Assembly: GCA_003963305.1 (NCBI GenBank)
Contig: RXJR01000003.1
Location: 177,706-241,705, forward strand
Length of the DNA stretch: 64,000 bases
From: Candidatus Melainabacteria bacterium
Lineage (GTDB): Bacteria; Cyanobacteriota; Vampirovibrionia; Obscuribacterales; Obscuribacteraceae
Reading direction: 5' to 3'
The notes beneath the pieces were generated by a model. The model saw nothing but the letters and a program-made list of their open reading frames with translations. It ran no database searches and was not told the DNA's origin. Positions within the stretch are counted from its first letter, which is position 1. Every line of letters starts with the position of its first letter. This document shows, piece after piece, positions 1 to 8,294 of this stretch. The position numbers and the translations under genes were made by a program.

Positions 1-310
1 CCGCCCATTTTGAGGCTTCCAGAATTATTTCTTTGCTGTCGCCAAATTGTGCTTCGGCCAGTGCCTTACAACCGGGGAAACGCTCGCTGAGCTGGTCGGC
101 TATTTCCTGCGTGAACTCTTTGGCTGCTGCAAGAGCTTTGTTCAGGAAGGCTTCCGCTTCGTCTCGCTGCATTACTGCAAAGATTGGTTGACGCCGTTCG
201 ACTGCGCAGAAGACCTTGAACGTTGCATCTTCGGGCCAGGTACGACTTAGCACGACATCAACTGCCACTTGCGAATGGGGCGAGTTATCGACCGCCAACA
301 GTATGTTCAC
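1..310 (-). CDS. Universal stress protein (UspA family), N-terminal part, cut by window edge
   Basis: The reading frame begins at a GTG at position 310, six bases or so behind a strong AGAGGAAGG ribosome site, and runs off the left edge. The translated start VNILLAVDNSPHSQVAVD is the classic first beta strand and DxS loop of the Usp fold, and the following stretch (KVFCAVERR, then a long helix with AEAFLNKALAAAKEF) continues the pattern. Usp proteins are cytoplasmic, often nucleotide-binding, and respond to stress or starvation. Only about 103 residues are visible, so the C-terminal ATP-binding motif (G-x2-G-x9-G-S/T) cannot be checked. It is divergent from the exported TPR gene at 497, with about 190 bases between them. 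Confidence 0.82.
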   Translation of the reverse strand, partial: MNILLAVDNSPHSQVAVDVVLSRTWPEDATFKVFCAVERRQPIFAVMQRDEAEAFLNKALAAAKEFTQEIADQLSERFPGCKALAEAQFGDSKEIILEASKWA

Positions 311-496
311 GAGCCTTCCTCTGAAGTCCCAATTATTTTACACAGGTTATCGATTCTCAGCTGAGTTTATATTGTGTAATTTTTGGAGAGCTGTACCTTC
401 TTCCCTCAGTCACGAAAGCTGCACGACAAGTCATTAAGATGTTGGTGTTCTGGGAAATCTTATGCTGAAGGCTGTGTCGGAGGCTACGTCTCTGTT

Positions 497-1759
497 ATGA
501 GTTCATTGACCAGATTGAGTCCGCAGACTTCCAAAGCATTCGCCCGTGCGTTGGTCCTTTTTCTGGAAGCTTGTATATTTTCGGGGCTTTCTCAGCTACC
601 TGCTATATCCTTGCCGGTGGTCGATCAAAGAGAACTACAGCTCGGTATACAGAGTTTCAACTCCAAACACTACTCTGATGCGATCTCTCATCTTCAGTTC
701 TATGTCAATGCCAATCAGCATGATGCCGTTGGGCACTACTACATGGCGAATTGCCTCTGCAGTCTTGGCTATCAGCAACCTGCCATCGATGAATATGGTA
801 GGGCATTAAAAGAATCTACCTCGCAAAAATTGACTGACTATTGTCGCGAGGCAATTCGATCGATGCAAGCATCGAAACAGAATTCCGGTTCTTCCAACAC
901 TGTTAGCGCTGTCGCGTCTTCCGTCGGCTCTGCGGCAGCAAGAACTACGGTATCTGCGGGCTCAAGCGGGGGCGTGCAGACGCAGCCTGTAGATGGTGGG
1001 TTTAGACCGATGAAGTTGCCGCTGCCGATGCAAAGCCAATTGTTGCGAGCAGATGCATCTTCAGGATCTATACTCGATGCTGCACCGCCTGTAGTGCCGA
1101 AGCTGACTGTCGACCCTGTTTTGCTGTATCAAAACCGCTCCGGGGTTCCCGACCGGGCTCTCGAGAAGACGTTGACCAGAATGGTTGAGCAAACAAATAG
1201 TGACCTGGACGGTTTGCAAAAGGATAACTCCGCTGAATTGCTAAGCATCAAAGACCATCTGGCGACAACAATCTCCAGATTGAATCGTGATTGCGATCTC
1301 CGTATCCAAGCTGCCATCGACAGCAGCCAGCGGTCCACCACCAGTACGAGCAGTTCTTTGGAAAATTCAATTGACTCTATTAAGAAGGATACTCAGATTA
1401 AGATTGAGAACGCCAAAAGAGCTGCCGAATCTCAGGCGTTGGCACTTCAACAGGACATTTTGTATCGAGCCGGTAAGCTAATTGCCGCTTCGCAGCTTTC
1501 GCAGAGTCAAATTGCCGATGCTAGAAAGATTCCGGGCAGTCCTAACTTGCAACTGGCTGGGTCTGATCTCTACACACGCAATTACTTGCCCAGCCCCGAA
1601 CCGCCTCCGCCAGATCAGTTACTAGCCACGCCCGAGCGCCTGATTCTCGATGCCCACACCAGTCCGGGCAAAATTCTATACCGGGTTGTAAAAGAGACCC
1701 CGCCACCGGTCATAGCGCCAGAGACAGACTTAAAGGTGCACGGCGAACTTGTAAAGTAA
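497..1759 (+). CDS. Exported TPR and coiled-coil protein of unknown function
   Basis: The frame is open from 383, but the ATG at 497 gives a product that starts with a basic stretch and a hydrophobic segment (ALVLFLEACIFSGL), so I prefer it. The product is about 420 residues. Residues ~45-115 form two TPR-like helix pairs (ELQLGIQSFNSKHYSDAISH, then YYMANCLCSLGYQQPAIDEY). A Ser/Ala/Gly-rich linker follows, then a charged helical region (~220-350) likely to be a coiled coil, and a Pro-rich tail. TPRs mediate protein binding. No enzyme motif is visible and no TonB-like end, unlike the related-looking genes at 61612 and 63165. The C-terminus ends KVHGELVK-stop, and diverged copies of exactly that end follow downstream (1733-1877). 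Confidence 0.72.
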   Translation: MSSLTRLSPQTSKAFARALVLFLEACIFSGLSQLPAISLPVVDQRELQLGIQSFNSKHYSDAISHLQFYVNANQHDAVGHYYMANCLCSLGYQQPAIDEYGRALKESTSQKLTDYCREAIRSMQASKQNSGSSNTVSAVASSVGSAAARTTVSAGSSGGVQTQPVDGGFRPMKLPLPMQSQLLRADASSGSILDAAPPVVPKLTVDPVLLYQNRSGVPDRALEKTLTRMVEQTNSDLDGLQKDNSAELLSIKDHLATTISRLNRDCDLRIQAAIDSSQRSTTSTSSSLENSIDSIKKDTQIKIENAKRAAESQALALQQDILYRAGKLIAASQLSQSQIADARKIPGSPNLQLAGSDLYTRNYLPSPEPPPPDQLLATPERLILDAHTSPGKILYRVVKETPPPVIAPETDLKVHGELVK

Positions 1760-1877
1760 GCCGCTGGAAGGTGCACGGTGAGCTGGTCAACAAAGTGATT
1801 TCAAGGTGCACGGCGAACCTATAAAGTATTCGAATTAAGTGTGCCGAAATAAGTGTGCATGGTCAACTTTGCAGTAA
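1733..1877. repeat. Diverged repeats of the gene's 3' end, stop codon included
   Basis: Copy 1 is the coding end itself (1733-1759, AAGGTGCACGGC.. to TAA). Copy 2 at 1768-1798 still encodes K-V-H-G-E-L-V, but with four different third-position bases (GGT, GAG, CTG, GTC), and it lies in another frame. Copy 3 at 1803-1838 reads KVHGEPIKYSN-stop. Copy 4 at 1851-1877 (AAGTGTGCATGG.. to GTAA) aligns with copy 1 over its whole length with small indels. A shorter partial copy lies near 1837-1850. The array fills almost the whole gap before the next gene. Confidence 0.75.
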
Positions 1878-1886
1878 CCAGAGGCG

Positions 1887-2495
1887 GTGTCAGATCTTCA
1901 CAAAATGTCTACACTTCTGTGCTACGGTGCTCGTAATTGTTTTGTTGGAGATACCCATTTGATTAATGGTTCACATCACAAGGTTGTCGAAGTGGCAACG
2001 ACACTTCTTAAGCGAATTCCTCGACTTCATAAGCCACAAAATGTCAATGAGAAGCATGCCCAATCTCTCGGCACCAACGACCGCATAGCGCTCGCCGTAA
2101 CCAATGCTATGGGCACGATGTGGGCCCTTTACTTTATGGCGCTCTTCATGTTGGCGTGGTGCATGTGGCAATTCATTATGCGTGATAAAGCCTTTGATCC
2201 ATATCCATTTGCTTTTCTTCTGTTTCTCGGTAATATCGTGCAGTTGTTGCTTATGCCTTTAATTATGGTCGGGCAGAGTATTCTTTCTAAACACGCTGAG
2301 ATGCGCGCTGATGAGCAGTACAAGACAACGCTCACCAGCTATCAGGATCTCGAGCACATAATGGAGCATCTGGATGCTCAGGACAAAGAACTAATTCGTC
2401 AAACACAGATGCTAATGCAATTGATTCAGGCGCAGAGTGAAGCGCCTGATGCGTCGCACAGCCGAGCAATTGCGCCGGGCGATGGTCTGCAATAA
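1887..2495 (+). CDS. DUF1003 family membrane protein
   Basis: A 202-residue protein. I keep the GTG start at 1887 because GAGG lies just upstream; an in-frame ATG at 1905 is possible. The core matches DUF1003: NDRIALAVTNAMGTMWALYF, a first membrane helix (~73-93), then DPYPFAFLLFLGN leading into a second helix and PLIMVGQSILSKHAEMRADE, followed by a C-terminal helix LIRQTQMLMQLIQ. Members are small two-helix inner-membrane proteins, sometimes linked to divalent cations or antimicrobial resistance, but their role is not settled. The gene lies 127 bases after the TPR gene, with the degenerate repeat array between them. Its own end (GDGLQ-stop) is also duplicated downstream. Confidence 0.82.
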   Translation: MSDLHKMSTLLCYGARNCFVGDTHLINGSHHKVVEVATTLLKRIPRLHKPQNVNEKHAQSLGTNDRIALAVTNAMGTMWALYFMALFMLAWCMWQFIMRDKAFDPYPFAFLLFLGNIVQLLLMPLIMVGQSILSKHAEMRADEQYKTTLTSYQDLEHIMEHLDAQDKELIRQTQMLMQLIQAQSEAPDASHSRAIAPGDGLQ

Positions 2496-2566
2496 CGGTT
2501 GTGTCCCTGGTCAACCTTTGCAGGCGATGGTCTGAGATAGCGCTTGCTTGCTGGTCAACTGCTACA
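2478..2566. repeat. ~45-bp tandem duplication of a gene 3' end with its stop
   Basis: Copy 1 (2478-2522) begins GGCGATGGTCTGCAATAA, the last codons and stop of the DUF1003 gene, and ends CTGGTCAACCTTTGCA. Copy 2 (2523-2566) begins GGCGATGGTCTGAGATAG and ends CTGGTCAACTGCTACA. The first 12 bases and CTGGTCAAC are identical, and TAA has become TAG at the matching place. A third copy seems to begin at 2567 (GGCGAT). Copy 2 overlaps the 3' end of the convergent gene that stops at 2555. Confidence 0.8.
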
Positions 2567-4150
2567 GGCGATTCTCGCATTCGTTTGCTGCGCCTTCTTG
2601 AGCAGTTTAAACGATGACGCCAATACGTCTGCAAGTTGTATTCCGTCTTTGGGCGCTGTCGCCAAACCGCCGGTCAGGGTCATACCATCCATGTCAATCT
2701 TTTCGGATAATTTGTCCAGGAAACTGTTGAGACGAATGGTTGTCTCTTCAACTTTGGACATAGGTAACAAAATCAAAACTCTGTTCGGTTGCCAAAACGT
2801 CATGCATTCATAAGGGCGTTTTATGGTATCAAATGTGGTGGTGACTGCTTTTAATGCTTCATTGGTAATTGCTGCAGCCTGCACGTTGAATTCGAACATG
2901 GCCAGGCAGCACGGAACGCGGCGCGCCAGTTCTTTATCCGCAAAGCTCAAGAATAGACCATAACTGAGCATACCCGAGTCTGGCTGCAACAGACCCCGGT
3001 CGGCGTTCTTGATCAGCTCACCAATGTTTGAGAAAGCGTCTGAGCATTGTTCTTCATCATTGGTCACTCCGCGCGCACCAATAAGCGTGCTGGAGACGAG
3101 AGAATAGATGACCGGTATCCAAATGGTTCTATCCATCGAGAGAGCGTCGATGATTTCAGATAAAGGGCGCGGTTCTCGCAATGCCAGGAAGACTTTCTTC
3201 TGATAGTCAATATGCATTGGCAGTCCATTCGCCAGTTTAGCCTCGAACTGCGACTCTGACAGACTATTCTCTTTGCGATAAATAATCGTGGATGGAATTA
3301 TCCCTTTTTTTTCGATGGAGTTTTTGTAATCGAGAAGAGTTGCGCCTTCCAGAACCAGATTTTGCAAGCGCTTTTCTACCGATCTTTCGGCAGTCTGCCA
3401 ACCGTGCTGAAATTGGAAAGCTCCCTCGTCCCAGGTGAATACTTCAAGCAGAACTTTCTCGCCCCGAACACCCTTGGATATGTCCATTAAGTGACTGGAC
3501 GAAGCGTGAACCAGTTCACCTTGTGTGAAAAAAATCTCGACCTGCTGAGTGGCATCATATACGTTCAGGCGTCCGGTCATTTTGCAGAGGCTTATGGATT
3601 GCAAAATGCTCGCCACGTCAACTTCTTTGAGTTCGCCCGAGAGATTCACGCCCGCACTGCCGCGGTCCGTCTGGAGTGACTGTGACGTGGTCATCTCAGG
3701 CTCCGAAAAGCTCCGAAGCGGTGGCTGTTGAGCACCGCCTGCCGCTCTGTGATATGAATCGCGAGGGTTTGACTGAGTCTCTTGAGCAGTTTCTTCGGTG
3801 AAGGCGGCAGTTTGTGTTTTGGGCAGACGTGTTTCTTCCAGAAGATTCTGAATGATCGCTATGTCGCCCGACGCCATACGCCATAAATCAGCCCTGTCTT
3901 TGCCGTTTTCGCGAATTTCGTACAGAGTCCACTCCGGCGCGACCATCTCTCCGGTCTTGCCTCTTTCCCAGCCGCGGCGCTCTTTCATGGTCGAGCATGT
4001 GACGGTGAGAGTGTAGATCATCTCGTGGTTCGGATGGTCCCAACTCAGCTGGGCGGAACTGTTCTTGTTTGCATCCGCGAGCATTTGACGAAGCCTGGTT
4101 TCGTTCGGAGCACTGCTAAGGCGCGCGGTTGTTTTCTGCCTTCCGATCAA
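2555..4150 (-). CDS. DUF4388 (PATAN) protein with degenerate GGDEF-like C-terminus
   Basis: A 531-residue protein starting at a TTG (4150) behind GAGGG. Residues ~20-110 form an unrecognised N-terminal domain with charged strands. Residues ~167-300 are a DUF4388/PATAN domain: SGELKEVDVASILQSISLCK, GRLNVYDATQQVEIFFTQGE, and the ending GAFQFQHG; this family is known from two-component and gliding or motility regulators. Residues ~390-531 resemble a nucleotide cyclase fold (GMLSYGLFLSFADKELARR, LAMFEFN, TGGLATAPKDGIQLADVLASS, LLKKAQQTNARI), but the GG(D/E)EF catalytic loop is absent. It is therefore probably a sensor or scaffold rather than a diguanylate cyclase. The cyclase comparison is inference from pattern; the PATAN call is firmer. 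Confidence 0.8.
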   Translation of the reverse strand: MIGRQKTTARLSSAPNETRLRQMLADANKNSSAQLSWDHPNHEMIYTLTVTCSTMKERRGWERGKTGEMVAPEWTLYEIRENGKDRADLWRMASGDIAIIQNLLEETRLPKTQTAAFTEETAQETQSNPRDSYHRAAGGAQQPPLRSFSEPEMTTSQSLQTDRGSAGVNLSGELKEVDVASILQSISLCKMTGRLNVYDATQQVEIFFTQGELVHASSSHLMDISKGVRGEKVLLEVFTWDEGAFQFQHGWQTAERSVEKRLQNLVLEGATLLDYKNSIEKKGIIPSTIIYRKENSLSESQFEAKLANGLPMHIDYQKKVFLALREPRPLSEIIDALSMDRTIWIPVIYSLVSSTLIGARGVTNDEEQCSDAFSNIGELIKNADRGLLQPDSGMLSYGLFLSFADKELARRVPCCLAMFEFNVQAAAITNEALKAVTTTFDTIKRPYECMTFWQPNRVLILLPMSKVEETTIRLNSFLDKLSEKIDMDGMTLTGGLATAPKDGIQLADVLASSFKLLKKAQQTNARIACSS

Positions 4151-4317
4151 CGTTAAACCCTCAATGCATAACTAATCTTATATTCCCAGGGCTGGGTGGA
4201 TTATGCGCCGGGCACTATTTACCTTAAGGGACGTTTGTTGTGCGCCGATCCGGTGAACAATTACTGGCGGAAGCCGTTTTAGCTCTTATTTACTAGCCTA
4301 TCGAGTTAATTGTCTGC

Positions 4318-4854
4318 ATGGAAGATGTGTTCAAGCGACTGTCCGAAATCATCGGTGAGGAAATAGATTCTCCTGTCTGCAGAAAATTTGTGCAAGACCT
4401 GAAAGAGGAGCCTCTCAATGCGAAAAGCTTGTATTTCTTCCCTGAGACCGGTTTTTCGTTAGTATCAGCCAGACGTATCTTCGTCAGGGCGTTCTTGAAT
4501 GTTCGAACGCCCAGAGACCCCGGCTACATCAATGCTTTCACCGGCCAACTGCCCTGCGGGGTCAGCCCGTACGACAGTCGTGAGGTGATACAGAGCAAAC
4601 TCGCGGGAAAACTCGTTTCATCATCCGAAACCGAAGACCAGTTTGATTTTGCACCGCTGACGCTGTTCATCAAATATGCGCAAGATGGTTCAGGGGTCTG
4701 TTCGCTTTCGATTGGTTTCAGTGATGACAATTTGCCGGAAGGTTTGACGCCTGAAATAGTTGAGAATAGCGGTGGTTCGGTGCAATACGGAGTTTTACAT
4801 CGTCCTGTAAGAAAGCGCGTTGGACCAAGGCATAAACCTGGGCGAAACCACTGA
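4318..4854 (+). CDS. Hypothetical cytosolic protein, 178 residues
   Basis: Begins at an ATG (4318) without a strong ribosome site. There is no signal peptide or membrane segment. The middle reads FTGQLPCGVSPYDSREVIQSKLAGK, a pattern (short strand, then DSR and a helix) found in several small families of unknown role, some of them immunity-like, but I cannot assign one. The end is rich in Arg and His (RPVRKRVGPRHKPGRNH). It lies alone, divergent from the PATAN gene and convergent with the gene ending at 4898. Coding status is likely from length and ordinary amino-acid makeup. Confidence 0.6.
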   Translation: MEDVFKRLSEIIGEEIDSPVCRKFVQDLKEEPLNAKSLYFFPETGFSLVSARRIFVRAFLNVRTPRDPGYINAFTGQLPCGVSPYDSREVIQSKLAGKLVSSSETEDQFDFAPLTLFIKYAQDGSGVCSLSIGFSDDNLPEGLTPEIVENSGGSVQYGVLHRPVRKRVGPRHKPGRNH

Positions 4855-4877
4855 ATGAATCGTCAAATAGAAACTAC

Positions 4878-4896
4878 GGCGCGAATTTTTCGCACC
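4878..4896. terminator. Hairpin between convergent genes
   Basis: GGCGCGAA-TTT-TTCGCACC can fold into an eight-pair stem with a three-base loop (one G-T pair). It sits between stops at 4854 and 4898, where a bidirectional terminator would be expected. There is no clear T run, so this is only a candidate. Confidence 0.4.
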
Positions 4897-4897
4897 A

Positions 4898-5719
4898 TCA
4901 AGGAAGTAGCTTGAGCGTTCTCAGGTCTTCGATTGGTTCGTCGAATGAGCATGACCCAACTGAGTGTATGAAATTCTTCCGCGCGTCGCGAATTTGGGCA
5001 ACTGACAAAACCTTCTTACGCCATTTTGCTGTTTCAGTAAAGGAAAAATTGGCCGCATCGGTTTCTGCAATTATAGGCTCGATGTCGCGTTCTCCGTGCC
5101 AGGCGAAACACGACGCCATCAAAACATTTATAAATCCGTGCATCACCGCCTGCGGTGCATTGCATTCATAAGTGAGCGGGTGCATGGCGCGAATGGGATG
5201 ATGCAAACCAGCCGTTGCCTTGAATGCAAGCTTGCGCTCGGCGCAATCGGTAATAAATCTAGCCACATCAGCTGTGCTTGGAATAGCCTCTGGGGTCAGA
5301 CCGCCGGTGCGAATTTTTGCAAAGCAGTTTGCTGCTTTTGCGGCATCTAGTTGTTCGTTGTTTCCTGGCAGAATTTCACAATAAACAGGTTTCTGTGCGA
5401 CGACAATCGACTTGGTTTCCAGCGATGCCACACGCTCATCATCTGTTTCCCCGACCATCGCAATCAGTGAGTTAAGCGAGGGGGGTGAATTCTTCGCTTG
5501 ATCCGTTCCGAGTACGAGCCAATGCAGCATCCATGAATATTCGCCATTTCTGTAGGTTTTGTAGTTGTCCAGCGCCGTGTCGAAAGACAACTTTGCAGGA
5601 GGAAAAATGCCTGCGTAATCAATAAAGTTTTCGAGCAGTGCTTTTAAGGAAGGTGCAACTAAGTTCGAATTTGTAGTCTTTTCGCTGGAAGTTTCGTGCA
5701 TTTTGGCTGAATTCCTCAT
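4898..5719 (-). CDS. Conserved hypothetical protein (LENFIDYAGIFPPA family)
   Basis: A 273-residue soluble protein. It carries blocks I recognise from an uncharacterised but widespread bacterial family: LLENFIDYAGIFPPAKLSFD near the start, FAKIRTGGLTPEAIPS in the middle, and KLAFKATAGLHHPIR followed by MHGFINVLMASC. The KATAGLHHP segment suggests a TIM-barrel-like active site, but no reaction is known to me. Starts at 5719 or 5701 are both possible; AGGCGC stands before the first. It lies 35 bases downstream of the TPR gene on the same strand and may be co-transcribed with it. Confidence 0.75.
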   Translation of the reverse strand: MRNSAKMHETSSEKTTNSNLVAPSLKALLENFIDYAGIFPPAKLSFDTALDNYKTYRNGEYSWMLHWLVLGTDQAKNSPPSLNSLIAMVGETDDERVASLETKSIVVAQKPVYCEILPGNNEQLDAAKAANCFAKIRTGGLTPEAIPSTADVARFITDCAERKLAFKATAGLHHPIRAMHPLTYECNAPQAVMHGFINVLMASCFAWHGERDIEPIIAETDAANFSFTETAKWRKKVLSVAQIRDARKNFIHSVGSCSFDEPIEDLRTLKLLP

Positions 5720-5754
5720 GCGCCTGAATTTACTTACTATCGTCTTCTCGCCGC

Positions 5755-6261
5755 TTAATCATAAACTGAAAGACTGGCTTGTTGCTTTCTGATTTGATTT
5801 TTGAGGTCCTCTGCGTCCTTAGTTCGACTGTGTTCTATCAACAAATTGCTGTAATTTTCCAGCACGTTGTTGAGTACTTCCCTCGTCGCTTTGGCAAAGG
5901 CCTGGTTCCCGAGCTTTTGCAATCTATCAAGCTCAGCCTGGATAGGTCCTGCAGAGTCATACTGTTCTTTTGTAATCGGGCTAACTGGATCCATGGCGCA
6001 GTAAGCCATTGCCTTACGGTAATAAGATTCGGCTTCTGCATAAAGCTTCTCTCGGTGCAAACAATAACCTAAACGCTCTGCTGTCTGAGCTGCGCTCGTG
6101 GGTTTTTCGGTCTCCGCTGCCTTTTCCGCCTTTTTCAGGATCGTGATGGCACCGTTAAAATCGTTGCTTTTGATTAGCTTTAAGCTTTCCAAGTACATGT
6201 CTGACCACGAATGATAATTCTCCATTCTGGCGACAAAGTCATCCATAAAGTCGTCGGCCAT
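5755..6261 (-). CDS. Small TPR protein
   Basis: I place the start at the ATG at 6261 because AGGA stands seven bases upstream; an in-frame ATG at 6285 would add eight residues. The ~168-residue product has TPR-like helices: SLKLIKSNDFNGAITILKKA, then TAERLGYCLHREKLYAEAES. A charged helix with LLIEHSRTKDAEDLKNQI follows. No signal peptide is obvious from this start. It probably forms a two-gene unit with the conserved hypothetical gene downstream. No function can be named beyond protein binding. Confidence 0.65.
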   Translation of the reverse strand: MADDFMDDFVARMENYHSWSDMYLESLKLIKSNDFNGAITILKKAEKAAETEKPTSAAQTAERLGYCLHREKLYAEAESYYRKAMAYCAMDPVSPITKEQYDSAGPIQAELDRLQKLGNQAFAKATREVLNNVLENYSNLLIEHSRTKDAEDLKNQIRKQQASLSVYD

Positions 6262-6640
6262 TGCGATTCCTGTTGAAGTCAACATTATTCTACCCAGAGG
6301 CGTAATGTTAGACGCGATTTGCGGAGCTTTACCACGAATCCGTTCAACTACTGCAGACTCTCCTACGGTTCTCGTTCAACAGGATTTATGGCTATATCTT
6401 GAGGATATCCGTGCTAATTCTTCGACCGAATCTGTTCAATTTTTCAATTTAATTATTTGCGAATCAGGAGTGCATGTATTTCGCAGTCGTGATTCGTAAG
6501 CTGGTAACACTTCGAAAAATTGAATAGTGTTTTCGGCTGTATATGTCTTGTGCACCACTGGGCGGTACTTTCCGAAAAATTTTAATGCGTCATAATACCA
6601 GTAGGCGTGAAACGCTGACTACGTGCGGGCTACATATTAT
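6262..6640. other. AT-rich divergent intergenic region
   Basis: Between the TPR gene and the methylase I see no convincing gene. An 11-base inverted pair (TTCAATTTTTC at 6435-6445 and GAAAAATTGAA at 6513-6523) lies here and probably brackets regulatory sequence of the methylase, but in AT-rich DNA this could be chance. Confidence 0.4.
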
Positions 6641-7621
6641 ATGGATATACAAACTGAAATCATTTCGATAAGTCCGCAAGACGTTGAATACGAACGTCCT
6701 GAAGCACCGTCCGCGGTTCAGGTGGTGGCACGCCCGTTCTTAAAGTGGGTTGGTGGCAAAACTCAGATTTTGCCGCATATTGACGCTAACATTCCTATTC
6801 AACTGCGAGACAGCGACATAAGTGCTTATATAGAGCCATTCCTGGGTGGCGGTTCGGTCTTCTTTCATATTGCACAGAGATATAGAGTTAAGCGTTACCT
6901 GATATCTGACAATAATCGTGACTTGATTTGGGCTTACGAAACCGTTAAGTCTCACGTCGAACCAGTTATCGAAGCGCTTGCAAATTACCAACAAGAATTC
7001 TGGCCGCTTACTACCGAAGAACGCTCCAAGATGTATTACGACACGCGTGATGCGTTCAACAACAGTCGTAATGAAGATTCCGATGATATCGAGTTTCGTG
7101 TCGCGCGCACGGCGCAGTTGATATTTTTGAATAAGACTTGCTTCAACGGTTTATATAGAGTCAATGCTGCCGGCGCTTTCAATGTTGCGTTCGGTCGATA
7201 TGATAAGCCACCGATTTGCGATCGGGAGAACCTATTGGCTTGTTCCAGAGTTCTTTCTGTTGCGGAAATTCGCCTCTGTGATTTTGGTGAGGTTCTTCAT
7301 TCCGTCGGCTCTAATGCTTTCATTTATTTAGATCCCCCTTACCGCCCGATCAGCTTGACGGCAAATTTCACTTCCTATTCTCCAACAAACTTTGATGCAA
7401 TTGAGCAGCAGCGCTTAGCGGCTCACTGTCTGGAGTTGGATAAACGCGAAAGCAAGTTGATGATCAGCAATTCCGATCCGAAAAACATCAATCCTGATGA
7501 TCGGTATTTTGAAGAGACTTATCCGCACTTCCGCATCACCACTTTGGCTGCGAATCGAATGGTCAATTGCAAAACTGACCGACGCGGCAAAATCAGTGAA
7601 CTCTTGATTACAAACTACTGA
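6641..7621 (+). CDS. dam: DNA adenine methylase, Dam/DpnM (D12) class
   Basis: Transfers a methyl group from S-adenosylmethionine to N6 of adenine; the class usually recognises GATC. From the ATG at 6641 the product is 326 residues (a GTG at 6623 is in frame). The D12 motifs are in order: FLKWVGGK (motif X, 33-40), YIEPFLGGGSVFFHI (motif I, SAM-binding, 63-77), LYRVNAAGAFNVAFGRY, and the catalytic DPPY (231-234) followed by NFTSY. The ~25-residue N-terminal extension before motif X is longer than in E. coli Dam. Another gene in the same direction 1.7 kb away (9324) looks like a matching restriction enzyme, so this is probably the modification half of a DpnII-like system rather than an orphan Dam. 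Confidence 0.92.
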   Translation: MDIQTEIISISPQDVEYERPEAPSAVQVVARPFLKWVGGKTQILPHIDANIPIQLRDSDISAYIEPFLGGGSVFFHIAQRYRVKRYLISDNNRDLIWAYETVKSHVEPVIEALANYQQEFWPLTTEERSKMYYDTRDAFNNSRNEDSDDIEFRVARTAQLIFLNKTCFNGLYRVNAAGAFNVAFGRYDKPPICDRENLLACSRVLSVAEIRLCDFGEVLHSVGSNAFIYLDPPYRPISLTANFTSYSPTNFDAIEQQRLAAHCLELDKRESKLMISNSDPKNINPDDRYFEETYPHFRITTLAANRMVNCKTDRRGKISELLITNY

Positions 7622-7752
7622 GTATTGATCGCTAATCCTCTGCGCATCTTTGCCGGTTGTAACGAGCTGTTCACCTTGTATTTGGAAAGCACACAATTCC
7701 TTTACATCTGCTGGCTAGAATGACGCCGGATATGTTCTCAAGGAGTCCGCGC

Positions 7753-8268
7753 ATGAACAAATACATTCGAATCGCACTGACGACTGGCATCCTGCTTGCC
7801 CAATTGTCGTCCCAGGCGGGCGCGCAGTCTGGAGGTCAACCCGCGTTGGGCGCTGATCTTAGAGGCCAGATAGGTGGTCAATCGACTGCTCAGTCTTCGC
7901 CAATGCCATTCACTGCCACAAGTCCGTATTCCTATAGCGAGCCAGCCGGCAACAACTATGCTTCTCAGTCTCAGTCAGCTGCGACCGCTCCGATGCAGTC
8001 CAACATGGCTAGTGAAGCACCGGCACCTGGTGCTTCGAAATCTGCCAAGTCATCCAAAGCCTACAAGTCCTCCGGTAAGGCTCAGTCAAAGCATGGATTC
8101 TCGCCCGTTGGTGCTGTGCTTGGCGTGCCAGATAGAGCTGTCAAATCGTCTCTCGGCTTAACTGACCGAACAGCTAAGACAGGCCTCGGTTTAACCGATA
8201 GAACTGCCAAAACTGGACTTGGCATTACAGGCAAGACCACGAAGGAACTTTTCAAAGCGATTTTCTAG
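7753..8268 (+). CDS. Small secreted protein with 11-residue C-terminal repeats
   Basis: The ATG at 7753 has AGGAG eight bases upstream and begins a clear signal peptide (MNKYIRIALTTGILLAQLSS..AGAQ). The mature part is Ser/Gln/Gly/Ala-rich, then a Lys/Ser-rich stretch, and ends in four tandem 11-residue units: VPDRAVKSSLG, LTDRTAKTGLG, LTDRTAKTGLG, ITGKTTKELFK. The units would make an amphipathic helix. No family is recognised. It is the first of two genes lying between the methylase and the probable restriction enzyme. Confidence 0.7.
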   Translation: MNKYIRIALTTGILLAQLSSQAGAQSGGQPALGADLRGQIGGQSTAQSSPMPFTATSPYSYSEPAGNNYASQSQSAATAPMQSNMASEAPAPGASKSAKSSKAYKSSGKAQSKHGFSPVGAVLGVPDRAVKSSLGLTDRTAKTGLGLTDRTAKTGLGITGKTTKELFKAIF

Positions 8269-8294
8269 CCTTTCTCCCTCCGCCTTTATAAATT

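Noticed and set aside
47-250. Plus-strand frame of 67 codons at the left edge
   Set aside because: It is antisense to the UspA reading frame, which has a ribosome site and a recognisable sequence.
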